NCBI GenBank assembly: GCA_030770425.1
Contig: JASJFT010000015.1
Coordinates: 186,001-250,000, forward strand
Length of the DNA stretch: 64,000 nucleotides
Direction: 5' to 3'
Source: Darksidea phi
Taxonomy: Eukaryota > Ascomycota > Dothideomycetes > Pleosporales > Lentitheciaceae
In this document: positions 33,518 through 44,497 of the stretch, piece by piece
How the letters are laid out: every line of letters starts with the position of its first letter
Numbering within the stretch: the stretch's first letter is position 1
Notes under the pieces: model-generated
Told to the model about the DNA's origin: nothing
What the model saw: only the letters and a program-made list of their open reading frames with translations
Database searches by the model: none
Position numbers and translations under genes: made by a program

Positions 33518-34226
33518 GGTGGACCCAGCCTTTCCTTTGCGAAACTTGCTTACCGTCCTTCGTACGCTAGGTAAATGCGCCAGACTAGGCGGAGAAATAC
33601 TGATAAAAGTTGAGACGCAGGGGGAAAGATTCAAAAGACAGGTCCGGCTCCACGAGCAATGAGCTGAGATGGTGTAGGCTGAGGTTGAAACAAGGAGGGG
33701 TCGACTGCTGCCTAGCGCCACCAAATCGGCGTGCATTACTGGTCGGCCTCAGAATCATCTTGCCTCTGCAAGGCGGGGCTATCAGCGAAGGTCTACGGTT
33801 TGCTAAAATAGGAATCCCGTGACAATGTCTTTTTCTATGCCAAGTATAATAGTGTGCAAGTCTTACTACTCACTCCCACAAGATCTTAACATGACTCTCT
33901 TTGTTATTGATTAATGATGCTGTTGCGTGAGATGTCGAAACATTGAAACACAATGAGGTGATTAGAATCAAGAAAGATACAGCCAGCCCAGGAGCCAACG
34001 TGACGTCACGCCGGGTAGTGGCCCAAGCTCCTGGGGGAGGGGCAAAAGGTAAAGTATATATATATATGAGTCGAAGAAGCGCCTGTCCTAATGACACATC
34101 GTGTCAAAAAAGTATAGAAAAGAGATTGCCGCACAGTAGATTCCACCCATATGAACTAGCTCTGCCATCGCCTCGTCCTGCCGGGTTATGCACGAATGCC
34201 GTTAGAGTTGAGCAGTGCGTGTACTT
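33518..34226. other. upstream region of the HET gene
   Basis: This lies between two genes on the minus strand. It contains a short TA-rich run at about 34053-34068. No gene is supported apart from the possible 73-codon N-terminal extension of the HET frame up to 33736. Confidence 0.4.
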
Positions 34227-35861
34227 CTAAGTGGTTGCAGGAGGCGCACGACCAAACTCGACAACCATGTCATAGCGGTCGGGACCCGACTTCATAACAT
34301 GAATCGCGTCCACAGTCGGATTACCAAGTTCCACATGGTGATCCGTAGCCATCTGAATAGGCCTTTGGGCATGGACCGTACCCGCGAGTGCGTCGAACGA
34401 AGCCGTCTCTGCCGCATCTCCTCCGGTCCTCCTTACGGTCACCATCTCTCCTTCTTGTTTGCCCATGGCCTGGTATACGCCATCAATCACCTCTCGCGTG
34501 CCCGCATGATTGGTGATATCGTCTTGGGCGATGTACTTGAGATTCTTGACGTCGGTGCCCGCATCTTTGGCGGCTTTTCTGTGGTTAGCCATAAGCCTGG
34601 AAATTGAAGCACAAAGTCAGCGAGCTCGTCCAGATGCGTCTTATTTGGTGTCTTAAGCGAAAGCCGCCACTGCCACTCGAACGCGGTGCGGCTTGTGCCC
34701 CGGGGTTACGTACTGGTCCGTCCATCCGACCTCGTTTGCTTTGTCTCCGAATGCCGGCCTCTGGTACTTGTTGTCTCCAAATGTTACCTCGTAGGGACGA
34801 TATAAATCTGGAGGTTAGGTTATACCGTCAGCGAAGCTTATCCGCAAATATCTCAAACTTAGTATCACAAGCGCAGGCTGCAACTGCCACGGAACCGGGA
34901 TTCAGCTGTACATACCCTTCTCGTTGTTGAAACTCGCTTTGACGATCAAGCTTCCTTTCTTAGGGTTGTGGAGCGTTCGGACCATAGGGTTTCCGGTAAG
35001 ATCTTGATCGTTCATAGCGACATCCAACATAAAATCTGGCTCTCCGGTTTTTTGGAGTGCTTTCTTGAAATCCCCTTTTGCCCACTCGGTCTGAGCCTTT
35101 ATTTGATCGTCTGTGTTGAATATTTTTGTCTCGCTGAACTCCTCTTTCTTAAAGGCGTCGGCCCACCTATCATCTTTGATATATGCCTGGTCAGGGAAGT
35201 CTTTCGGGGTACTTCCTGTTTCCACGTTATATCTCCCACTGTCTTTGAGATCTCCATTAAACTTAGGTTCTTTTGTTACCTTTCCTTTGATAGCTTCGTC
35301 GAGAGTTTTGTGCGTTTTGTAGCCATTCGCACGGTAATCGACTACTTTACCGTTTTTCTCAGTCTTCCAGCTAGCAGGAGCTCCTTCAAAGGGCGGAGGA
35401 TTTCCCACACATCGCTTCCTGAGGCCACATGCCTCGGGCAGGTTGACCGGCCCATCTATATCGTCGCCAGGACGGACGGGAACATTTGCATCGTCGGGTT
35501 TATTTGCCGGAGGCTTGTGGTCATCATTGGGCACCAAACCAGGGTGATCTGGCGTTGTGTCTTTTGGGGGGCTTGCAGGATCGTTCGGTCGAAGGGGGGC
35601 CGGTGTATCTGGAGCAGTACCGGGAGCATCTGGACCATTGACTGGCGGCTTGGGAGATGTAAGGCCATCCGGGCCATTGACGGGCGGCTTGGGTTTGGGT
35701 ACGACGGGTTTGGGGACGACAATAGCTCGCGGGAGTATAGGAACGAGACCTCGACTGACTAGGCCATCTTTCCGAGTGCGCTCGGCTGTCTGTGCCACAT
35801 CCTGAATTGGCGCCGCCAGAACAGTGCCGAGCAATAGCAGGTTCAGCACTGAGAACCGCAT
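34227..35861 (-). CDS. unrecognised secreted protein with proline-rich repeats
   Basis: Three exons, 34916-35861, 34714-34807 and 34227-34596, join in frame through GT-AG introns to give 469 aa. The N-terminus is a classical signal peptide (MRFSVLNLLLLGTVLAAP). It is followed by a low-complexity Pro/Asp-rich region, residues about 45-130, containing two KPPVNGPD repeats. A hydrophilic C-terminal domain of about 320 residues follows, with GRYNVETGSTPKDFPDQAY, EPDFMLDVAMNDQDLTGNP, YRPYEVTFGDNKYQRPAFGD, MATDHHVELGNPTVDAIHV and MVVEFGRAPPATT at the end. I do not recognise the domain. Cysteines are few (CGLRKRC near residue 145). The layout of signal, Pro-rich linker and globular end resembles secreted fungal proteins that act outside the cell; calling it an effector would be speculation. 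Confidence 0.8.
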
Positions 35862-36899
35862 GGCTTAGTCTTCGTAGAGAGTGGCACTAGTATCAACTGG
35901 GAACTGGAGAAACGAACAGAAATAAGAGAATGGAAGAAGGGAATGAAACGAAACGACTGGAGTTGGTGTAAGCCAGACGGGAACGAAACCCAATCATCCC
36001 AAGGCCCTTTTAAACCCCAAAGTCCATGTTTAATCGCGGCTCTCTTCAGTCCGTTCTGATCGAAGTGCAAAGCGTCGGTCTGGCTGGCCTCATGAATCTC
36101 CGTCTCCAAATTACTTCTGCTGATCAAAATCCCCAGTTTTGTTCGCTCTCACTGCGACGGGCGACACGATCTCCGCTGGCCAGTCAGCTTAGCAGTGCCA
36201 TGCATGATTCACAGCAACGCTTTGAGTGGCGGCATTTTGTCCGTACCGTAAAGGACCGCACAGCTTATGAAGCGAGTTTGCATCTGCGTGACGGCTGATT
36301 GTGTTTTAGATTTCCGTTCAAGGTCATCCGGAAACATGGGTGGACGTGATGTACTCAATAGGCAGCTGAATTATGTTGCACATGCACCGGTGTGCAAGGT
36401 TCAGCTAACCGAATTCGTTCCTTTAGACTGCATGTAGCGATAGAATGGGTGATTGTTGATTCTGGTCGGGGCTAAGCTCGTTGGAGCTGCCTATGTATGG
36501 TGGGAAACAACAACTATACCATAGGTAGGATAGGATCCCAGCTTGAGTCCCTCTGGACTGTTCATTGAAGAACCCAAATAACAAAACCCCGGTTCGTAAA
36601 TAGCCCTTCTCCTTACTAGAGCTCCCAGGGTATGCTGACTTATGATGCGTGGTCTCATCGTTGGACAAGGGAATACTGTAGTCTGCGTAAGGCGAGGCTC
36701 GCACTACGCGACGAGATGATACGCCGCTATCACAGTTCCGGACCGGGTGAAGTCCACGGACAATAATGCAAAGCGGCAAAGTCAGTACCGACAATTTTGG
36801 TAGTGCATTCAGGTCGTGAGGTTGACCTGATTCGGTAAGCTTCGTTTTGACTTCCGCTATAGGAAATAACTAATTCTCAGCTCTTAGCTCTCTCAGCTC
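35862..36899. other. intergenic, nothing recognised
   Basis: This separates two minus-strand genes. No family features are seen in frames up to 123 codons on either strand. Confidence 0.45.
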
Positions 36900-38324
36900 T
36901 CAGCTCGTGCAGCTTACGCCATACTGTCCCAGCAGCGCGAGCATCGAATCAAGTCCCGTCTTCTGAGCCTCTCTTGCAGCGATGCGACCAGCCCCCTCCA
37001 GCTCCGCACCATACTCCAAGAGCAAATGATACATTTCCTTGTGCTCCAATTCCACCGCGCTAACGATAGGTGGAGTTTTCCTGCCATTGCAATTAGCCCC
37101 ATGTTCAAGGAGTATTCTTACGATGCCCATTCGGCCTTTCTTCGCTGCGGCTTCAATTTCTAAGCCAGTTATTCTTGCGTGGTGCTCTAATAGTACTCTG
37201 ACGGTTCCCTCGGAGCCGGACACGCAAGCCGCGAAGAGCGGCATGCTGTCATCGCGTCCTTGCCCGAAGACATAGCCTCCCGTTGGAACGCCCATATCAA
37301 GAAAATGTGCTGTCATCTTCTCCCAGCCTTTCTCTGCAGCGTTGTGAAGAAGCCGAGCCAGTTGTTCCTCACTTAAAGGTTGTAAGAGATCTTCAAGCAT
37401 CGTCTTGTAGAACGGGGCTTTCTCAAATCGTACCAAAGTTTCGGTCAACTTCGCTTCCTTGTAATGCATCAGGATTTCGAAAATATTGACGTCAGGCGTC
37501 CACAACGCCTCGTGAAATCTCTCGAAGTAGCCATCCTTTCTTATCCCTAATCCTGGATTGTACCTGGAGGCTAGCAAATGTTCCACAGTCCTTAGAGAGC
37601 CAGCTTCGGAAGCAACTTCCAACATGTAGTACCACTTGCTTCCCACACTTTTCTCATGACATTCAGCTCTTTGCAGAAGGAGGTCAATAATGACGGTGTT
37701 TTCGGTGGTTGCAGCAGCTGCATAGGGATTCGGCAGCGTTCCGATGCTAATATCCAGGAGTTTCTTTTGCGCGCTTAGTTCCTCGACGATGGAGAGCTTA
37801 TCCATGAATACGGCGGCGGCAAGGAAATCGTAGTCTAGAACCCCAGATTGCTCCGCATGTTCGTCTGGACCGAACATGGACGAAATATCCCGCGAACAGC
37901 TACTGGTTATTAATGAACTTAAGGTCCTAATATATCTTGCGTAAGCATCTGCGCCGTCGGGTTCGCCGTCCTCGTGGGCGAAGCGCGATGCTATCCGACG
38001 CATATTGGCTAGCCGCGGGCCCAGGCTGGTTTGCTTGCTCAAGAGGCGATGGGAGAGGTACGATGCTCCAACAGGGCCCGTGGCACTAATGCGCATGTCC
38101 GAGTCGTCCAGCATTCTCAGCTCTCCCAACATCTTGAGGACCTCGGAGGAGAATAGCCCTAGTCGGATCAGTTTTGTTTGTCCGAGGCATCGCAAAGTGT
38201 TTCGCTCCTAATACTACTAACTGTTCACAAGGCGCAGCCTGAGGGCGCGGCGTAGGCCGCGGGCAAGCATGGCTTCGGCCAGGATGGCCTGTACCAGTTC
38301 CAAGGGTAGCTTTTGGAGAATCAT
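36900..38324 (-). pseudogene. F-box/ankyrin protein gene with clustered stops
   Basis: The frame starts at an ATG at 38324 with an F-box-like beginning (ILQKLPLELVQAILAEAML, then ALRLRLVNS). It then meets three in-frame stops within about 12 bp (38204-38215), followed in the same frame by 431 open codons. That part carries degenerate ankyrin units: DYDFLAAAVFMDKLSIVEEL, VASEAGSLRTVEHLLA, LFAACVSGSEGTVRVLLEH, AKKGRMGIVRILLEHGANCN and VELEHKEMYHLLLEYGAEL. No ATG lies near the start of the long part, and the stop-bearing stretch is too short to be an intron. Either the N-terminus is dead or an unusual larger intron removes part of the F-box. Related fungal F-box/ANK proteins act as substrate receptors for ubiquitin ligases. 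Confidence 0.65.
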
Positions 38325-39882
38325 GGTAGGTTGCGTAATAGCAACTCCAGGAGTGGTCGCGACAGTGGTGATAAATGTCAAGTAGAGCTCACTATCGCGT
38401 TAGCAGAGGATGTATCCCGCCTGGCAGAAAGTGGGCGGGGCGTACCGACCACTACCCTTGAAGCACGGACCTTCACCGCACGACATAAGCGCCAAATTTC
38501 TTCCGCCCCCAGCCCCCCGTGAGAAATCTTGGCAATTTTTTTAGAGGATTCAAGGACCAGGGTGCACGTTGGACCATTTTCCGGAGTGGGGCGGAGGTGA
38601 GGAAGGCGGAAAGCTGCCAGTTTGCATTGAAACATGACAAGAAGAATTTGCAGTAAGACCACACCAACCATCGCGGTAGTCCTTGGCACCATCATCAAGT
38701 TTTGCTAACCGCAAACTACTCGCGAGAAAGTATTGGTACAAGAAAATATCAGCTGTACGTTATGCAGTAAAGAGTTCCTAGCCACCTCCAGCCAAAGATG
38801 GGATGATCATCTTGATCTTCTCGTTAATACCGATCGAGGGTGCTCTACTGTTAGCAAGCGCGATATGCGGAAGCAGGTCACACAACTTGCAATAACGCCC
38901 TCACCTCTGTGAAGTTGAAGTGAAGTTGAAGTGGAGGGAGCATTGCATCGTGCTTCGTAGTTCGGGGTGATAGCGCCCGCAACCTTCGCACGACTTGCAC
39001 CCTACCTAAGCTTCGCACGTATCACTGGAAAGTTGGTCAGTGACTGCCTGTAGAACTGTGTAGCCAGGCCACTTGGGCTGACCTGCACCACTTCGCGCCT
39101 GGACTTTGAGCAGACGGCAAACTTTGCGAAACCGTATGCAGCATGATATTTCTCCTTATTCTACTTGTTTCCGATGACTGAATCAGTAGTCATCGTCCTC
39201 ATCAATTCCATCGCGAACTGTGACGCTGCCAACTGGATCACTCGGGCCGTCATCAAGGCCCTCTTTGATGATCAACTAAAACGTGAACTGGGTTACACCG
39301 ACCGACAAGTTTACTCGCAAATGTTTAAGATACTATGACGAAACGCAAGCGGAGATCTGAAAGAGAAGCCAAGCGGGCCGACCGGGCAGATGCCTTGATG
39401 CGTAATTAGGCGACTTCTATGTCGATAGAGGCATATTTTTTATTCGTATTCTCCGGTATCAGGTCAATGAGGATCTACTTCAACTATGTTCTAAGGTCAA
39501 GAGAAGCAAATATATGATCTCCGTTTCTTCTACAAAGATATCTTTGAGTGGACTTTGACCCGCGACGAGACCGCTGAACGGGCACGATATCATCAGTTCG
39601 AGGATGTCCTCACTGTGGATGTCGAAACGTAGAACAGCAAAGGCGATCGTGTTACCGGTATGGACACCACGCGGTAATAATTTCCAAATCAGTGAAGGAT
39701 CATTTTTTCTGACTTGGCTAGTCAATGCGACTTTCGATCGAAGTGGTTGGTGGTGGTATATTATCATGGTGTATATCACCCGAGACGGTGACGCAATCGA
39801 ACACGGTTCGGCAAGCGGGTGCCTTTAGTCTCGTTCTGCGGATTGCATAGTTTTCATCCTTTGCGCCTTGATCCCGAGCGTA
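38325..39882. other. long intergenic stretch
   Basis: About 1.5 kb without a supported gene. A 99-codon minus-strand frame at 39480-39779 could be a last exon of the gene on its right, but I find no splice sites or motifs that prove it. Confidence 0.4.
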
Positions 39883-41768
39883 TCAGTGCATGTACTCGAT
39901 GGTGTAACATAGCATGCTGGGGGGTGGTGAAGGGGGAAGGGGGGGGGGGGGGCATGACTTACCGGCGTAGTTTCTGGAGGCTTCGCACCAGCCCACGATA
40001 TGACGGGCCCCAAGGATTTGGGACGGATTCAAGTGTTTCCTGAGGTTGAAGTCTCGGGCAACATCATGAACGCGGGGGTCGGTAAAGGCGATTCGACTCC
40101 CGTCTTCATTGAACAAGACGTGCCAATACACTGTGCCGTCGGAATACTTTGTCGCTACTAGCATAGTACAGAAGCCTTTGATGTAGACTTTCTTGGAAAA
40201 GAAGTCCATGTTCTGTGTCCCCAGCAGCGCTGTCAGCATGCTGATTGAGCATTCAAGGCCTGGTTTCTGTCCCGGCTGACGACGTCGTACGGGAAAGCCG
40301 GTGACAACAACCGGATTCAGGAAGAGATCCTGCCAACACTGGCCCACGGAGTGCAATGAGATGTCCGATTGTTTCTGGCCAAAATAAGCCTCGAAAGTCT
40401 TACCATTGCCATCTGTGCTAATCTCAAGAATGGGGGTGATAGCTGTGATTTTCTCGGTCAGCGATGACCGCAGAGCCGCCGTCATCCATCCGTACACTTC
40501 TCCGACTTCGACAAGGGTTTCTACCACTCCAGATGCCTCCAAAGCAAGGCATCCGGAGGGCTCGATCCATGCTTTTATTGTCGTGTTGTCAAAAAGAGTG
40601 ACTACATATGGCTTAGCAGATGTCCCTACACGAATAAGAATGATTGACTGACTCGAACATCTCGAGCCTGGCTGGCTCTGCACAACGTGTCTCACCAATT
40701 CCATGAATTCTTTCCCAAGTAGGGGCCATGTGCGTCTGAGGTATTCCACACATGATATAGCTTCTGTGTCCTCATTCCCATCCTGCACGAGCACAATCGC
40801 TTCTTGTAGGGCGTGTTCTGGCTCTTCGGCATATTCTTGCTGGATAACAAAGGCCAGAGGGTCCCAGTCGGATTTGAAGACCATTGAGCAAGTTGGTGGC
40901 CCTCTGCTGCCACTGATAAGCCGATTCTGCTGTTGAGAGTACAATTTCTGCCGGATTTGTGTAGCAATCGCATGCATTTTGTTGGCCTCCGACATCGTCA
41001 GACTGCTTTCTCGCTGCACTCGATGAACCAGCCACTGGAACGCAGTGGAGTTGGTGACAATGCTCGCGTGGATCGATCGCTGCGAGTCATCTACTCTCAA
41101 CTCGCCTTTGTCGTCAAAATTTCGTGGCGGGTTAGGCAGAGTCTCCATCTGCCGCCTCTTAAACCTTTTGTACCAAGGCGTCTTTTTCCGAGCGCGTTGT
41201 CGGAGCCCTTCGGTATGATTTCGGTCATTCACACAATACTCGAACCGGGAAGTGATCATCCTAGAACTAATATTAGATTTCATTGAAGTGTTCTTCCTGA
41301 ATAGAACGGGGCTGAAAATCCCATTTGCCTGGCGTAGCAGCCAACTTTCAAAAGGGGAAAGTTGTTGGGATATCCACTGGAATATCCGCTTGCAGAGCAG
41401 AGAGAAGGATGGGGAAAGGAGGCAAGAAGATGGCATGCTCACTCTCTCGACCCATGTATGACTGTCATGGCTGTGAAATACTCAGCGCTTTGGCCCTCTG
41501 CGCCGATTCTAACGGCAAATCCATGGAGGAGGTCGGGGAGTGTGTTGTGGATTCTGCTCAAGCATCCGTCGTCGGTGAGGGGCCCGGACATTTTCAAAAA
41601 GCTCTTAGCTAGCTCTCGGGCGTAGTTCGAAGACTCGGCATCATCCGAGGTGTGGATCGAAGGGACCGGGGATATTCCGTTATCCATAGTATGTAGTCGC
41701 GTGTGCGCTTTAAGAGGCGTATGGTGAGAGCTGTGTCGGAAAGAGTGAATAGTGCTTGCAGACTTCAA
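39883..41768 (-). CDS. unrecognised conserved-looking protein, ends uncertain
   Basis: A long open frame (39883-41442) reads as a real protein: STAFQWLVHRVQRESSLTM, EYAEEPEHALQEAIVLVQD, FMELVRHVVQSQPGSRCSSQ, VTGFPVRRRQPGQKPGLECS, YSDGTVYWHVLFNEDGSRIA and ARHIVGWCEASRNYAG. A further N-terminal piece lies in another frame at 41439-41768 (SRIHNTLPDLLHGFAVRIGA), so at least one intron, starting at the GTGAGC near 41448, is needed. At the other end NYAG is followed by a good donor (GTAAGT at 39962), implying further exons that I cannot identify. The pattern recalls large fungal proteins of unknown role found near incompatibility genes, from memory and uncertain. A run of 14 G lies in the presumed last intron. 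Confidence 0.6.
39939..39952 (+). repeat. G14 homopolymer
   Basis: A run of 14 G in the presumed intron (or 3' region) of the unrecognised minus-strand gene. The length may be unreliable in the assembly. Confidence 0.85.
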
Positions 41769-42591
41769 CGAGGGTGGCTAGTTGCGGAGAGTTGGTAGTA
41801 CAGGAAATTGTGGGTGAGCAGGAGCAGAGGTAGAGGTAGAGGCAGAGGTAGAGGCAGAGGTAGGGCAGAGGCAGCTTCAGCTTCTAAGCTAGATTTTATC
41901 GACGCGAAGCAACTGCGGTGAAGCGAATTAGGAAACCCATGGTTGAAAAAGGAAGAAGCGGTCGAGGATGACGTAGTGTGGTTCGTTTGCCAGGGTGAAA
42001 GTCAGGCAGCCGTACTGCAGGGAAGGCTAGCAGAGGATGCAGAAGGAAAGGGTGGGGGGGAAACCGCGGTTGCTTGAGTAGCTACAAGCAAGCTTCGTTG
42101 AGCTCAACCAATCAGGAACCATGGTTGAGGGCAACACGTGATCCGAAGGCGAAGTACGATGGCATGGTTAACGAAGTATGAGATACATAAGATGAGCGCA
42201 TGGGCTGAATTGAATACAATACTCCCGAATATGCCTAATGAACGAGTAGCTTTTTGTGTGCTCGTTTTCTGTCGTTGCGCCTGAGGTGTGGATCCGGTGT
42301 GCGCGGCGAGGACGTGTTTGCGGAAGGCTCTCGTGCTTGTTGTTGTACGCCGTTTGCCTTTGACGCCCGCCTTCGCCGCTGCTTCTCGAGGTACTTCAGA
42401 GTAAGGGCACGGGGCATCAGGGCAAACACAGGCAAGCTGCTAGACGTGCGGCAAGGCAGGCGTGATTGCACATAGTGTTGGAGCGCGTTCAAGACCACCA
42501 ACGCCAGGAGTGAATTCAGCATTGGAACGCAGGCTGCTATGACTAGCTGCATGGATCATTCTACTAGGTTCCAGGGGCCACGTGCTGTATC
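41769..42591. other. intergenic with a purine-rich repeat
   Basis: This contains an AGAGGTAGAGGC-type minisatellite at about 41824-41875, which lies in the presumptive 5' region of the gene to its left. No gene is supported. Confidence 0.45.
41824..41875 (+). repeat. AGAGGTAGAGGC-type minisatellite
   Basis: Units of AGAGGTAGAGGC and AGAGGTAGGGC recur for about 50 bp in a purine-rich strand. Confidence 0.85.
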
Positions 42592-42629
42592 GAGTTACTC
42601 AACCCTCCGGAACCTCAATACCAACTTCT
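42592..42629 (+). repeat. 38-bp copy of the P450 3' end (outer copy)
   Basis: Identical over 38 bp to 42932-42969, which is the last coding segment and stop of the P450 gene (minus-strand reading EKLVLRFRRVE then stop). It lies 340 bp beyond the real gene end, on the other side of a 302-bp unrelated segment. Confidence 0.95.
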
Positions 42630-42931
42630 TGTTAGCTAGGAGACCCTATCATATATAGGACCCCAGTCACTCTGCCTAAGCACTGTCACCTAGGGAACCT
42701 TATCATACATAAGGATTCCATTCACACTGCTTGAGCACGGGCCTCTCCACTCTCCGTATATAAGGCCCGCGAGTCTCGCACATAGGTAGATCTTTAGTCA
42801 ATACAATCTCTACTTTCAGAGCCTAGAGGTTATGAGCCCCTAGACGCAATACACTGCGCGACAAAAGCTACCCAGCACAACTACACTCACACTGGGTCAG
42901 TGTTACCATCAACATACGACCATAGGACGCT
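42630..42931. mobile_element. 302-bp LTR-like insert between the two 38-bp copies
   Basis: The segment starts TGTTAGCTAGGAGACC (from 42630) and carries two small inverted motifs (CCTATCATATATAGGA, CCTTATCATACATAAGG), a TATA box (CGTATATAAGG, about 42756) and downstream pyrimidine/AC-rich sequence. It resembles a solo LTR promoter region. The ends are not cleanly TG...CA and a 38-bp target duplication would be far too long for an LTR element, so the classification is weak. Confidence 0.35.
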
Positions 42932-42934
42932 GAG

Positions 42935-44497
42935 TTACTCAACCCTCCGGAACCTCAATACCAACTTCTCGCCCTCCGGCTGCGCGAGGAGCTTATCACT
43001 TTGCTGCATATGGTCATCCTCCACAATCTCTGTCTCATACCTCGAATATATCTCCGCGACCATCAACTTCATACCTGCACGTTATTTGTTAGCCCTCTTT
43101 CCAGGGTCCAGCGAATAGGATCTCAGACACAAGACAAGAGAGAAGACAAGCAAAACGTACGTACCAATGACGATGAAATCCTTCCCACCACACACCCGAC
43201 TTCCTTTACCGAAGGCCCAGAAATAGTGACGCATCTCTTCGAGCTTCTCATTATCCTGCGTGAGCCACCTGTCCGGATCCCAAGTATCCGGCTCTTTGAA
43301 GACATCGGGATTGCGGTGCAGGACGGAGTAGGGGGCGCTGATTGGTACACCTCCGGGGATGATGTGCCCATCGATAGTGGCTCCCTCCGGCGGCGTGAGT
43401 CTGTGCTGTGGTCCCGGTGTGGGCGAATAGACGCGTAACGTCTCCGTAAGCACGGCATCGAGGAAAGGGAGTGCGTCCAAAACCTTAAAGTCCGGTAGAC
43501 CGTCCATATGCGAGGACGAAGAAAAGAGTGTCCGGACCTCATTCCTCAACCTCGTCTGCACCTCAGGCCGCTTGCAGAGCTCCCATTGCAGGTACGTCAG
43601 TACCGTCCTCGGTCCTTCGGCCCCTGCAATGAAATGATCGAGCAACTCGGACGCGAGCTCATTCCCGCCAATGCCGCGGCTAGAAAGCTGATTATACACA
43701 ACAGCGTCTTTGTTCCCTTCGCCTTTCTCGGAAACGCGATCGCGCAGCCTGATCGCGAAGGTTTCGAGCCATCCCTGCGACTTGTCGTCACCCGGTTCAT
43801 GGTTGTTAAACGTCCCGTGGTGCCGGTAATAGTCATCCCTCGCTCTTACATCCTCTATGAAATTAGTCCCATTCTCAGGGCCAAATACATACGCAGACGT
43901 GAAATCAGAGCCCATCGCGCCGTTAAAAGCGTACACTTCAACGACCCCTTCCTCCGCCTCTCTCCCATCCCTCTCCTTCCCACCTTTCCCAACGATCCTT
44001 TCCAACTCCCTACCCAACCTCCTCAGTACCGTCTCAGCACTCTTTCTCATCTGCTCACTACCCATAAGAAAAGACTTTGCATACACATTCCCCAAATCCC
44101 TCTTCCTGGCCGCATGTCGCTTATCCCCCACCCCACCCCGCATACTTAACATATTCCGCACATCGAACGTCGCGAAATTCAGCCCCCACCAATCCGGTTT
44201 CTCGAAGCCGCCTTTTTCGATGTATATTTTATGCGCAGCTTCATACGATGACACGCTTACTTCGTGCGGACTAAGGCGCACGATGCGCCCGTGCTGGGCG
44301 TGGGCGCGGGCGATTGGTTTGACGGCTTGCGAGCCGTCGCGGCGGTGGTAGCGGATCCAGAGGCTGGTTATGCGGGCGAGTGGGTGCGCGGGAGGGATGT
44401 CGCGGAGGGGAGAGAGGAAGAAGGGGTGGATGAGGTATGTGTAGATTAGGTAGAGGGCTGACGCCACGACAGCACATGTCAAGATGGTGTAGGACAT
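42935..44497 (-). CDS. cytochrome P450 monooxygenase
   Basis: Two exons, 43165-44497 and 42935-43074, with a 90-bp GT-AG intron just after the heme motif, give 490 aa. An N-terminal membrane anchor (ILTCAVVASALYLIYTYLI) places it in the ER. The I-helix region reads FIAGAEGPRTVLTYLQWEL, the K-helix ETLR is in VLTETLRVYSPTPG, the PERF-like segment is WDPDRWL, and the heme-binding loop is FGKGSRVCGGKD with the axial Cys. The final exon (MKLMVAEIYSRYETEIVEDD...EKLVLRFRRVE) is in frame with it. It probably oxidises a lipophilic secondary-metabolite-type substrate; the CYP family cannot be fixed by eye. An in-frame intron read-through would truncate the protein soon after the heme loop. Confidence 0.92.

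Noticed and set aside
34968..35762. 264-codon plus-strand frame
   Set aside because: Antisense to the secreted Pro-rich protein, which has a signal peptide and in-frame splice sites. The plus frame is a composition shadow.
43508..44149. 213-codon plus-strand frame
   Set aside because: Antisense to the cytochrome P450; the P450 motifs settle the strand.
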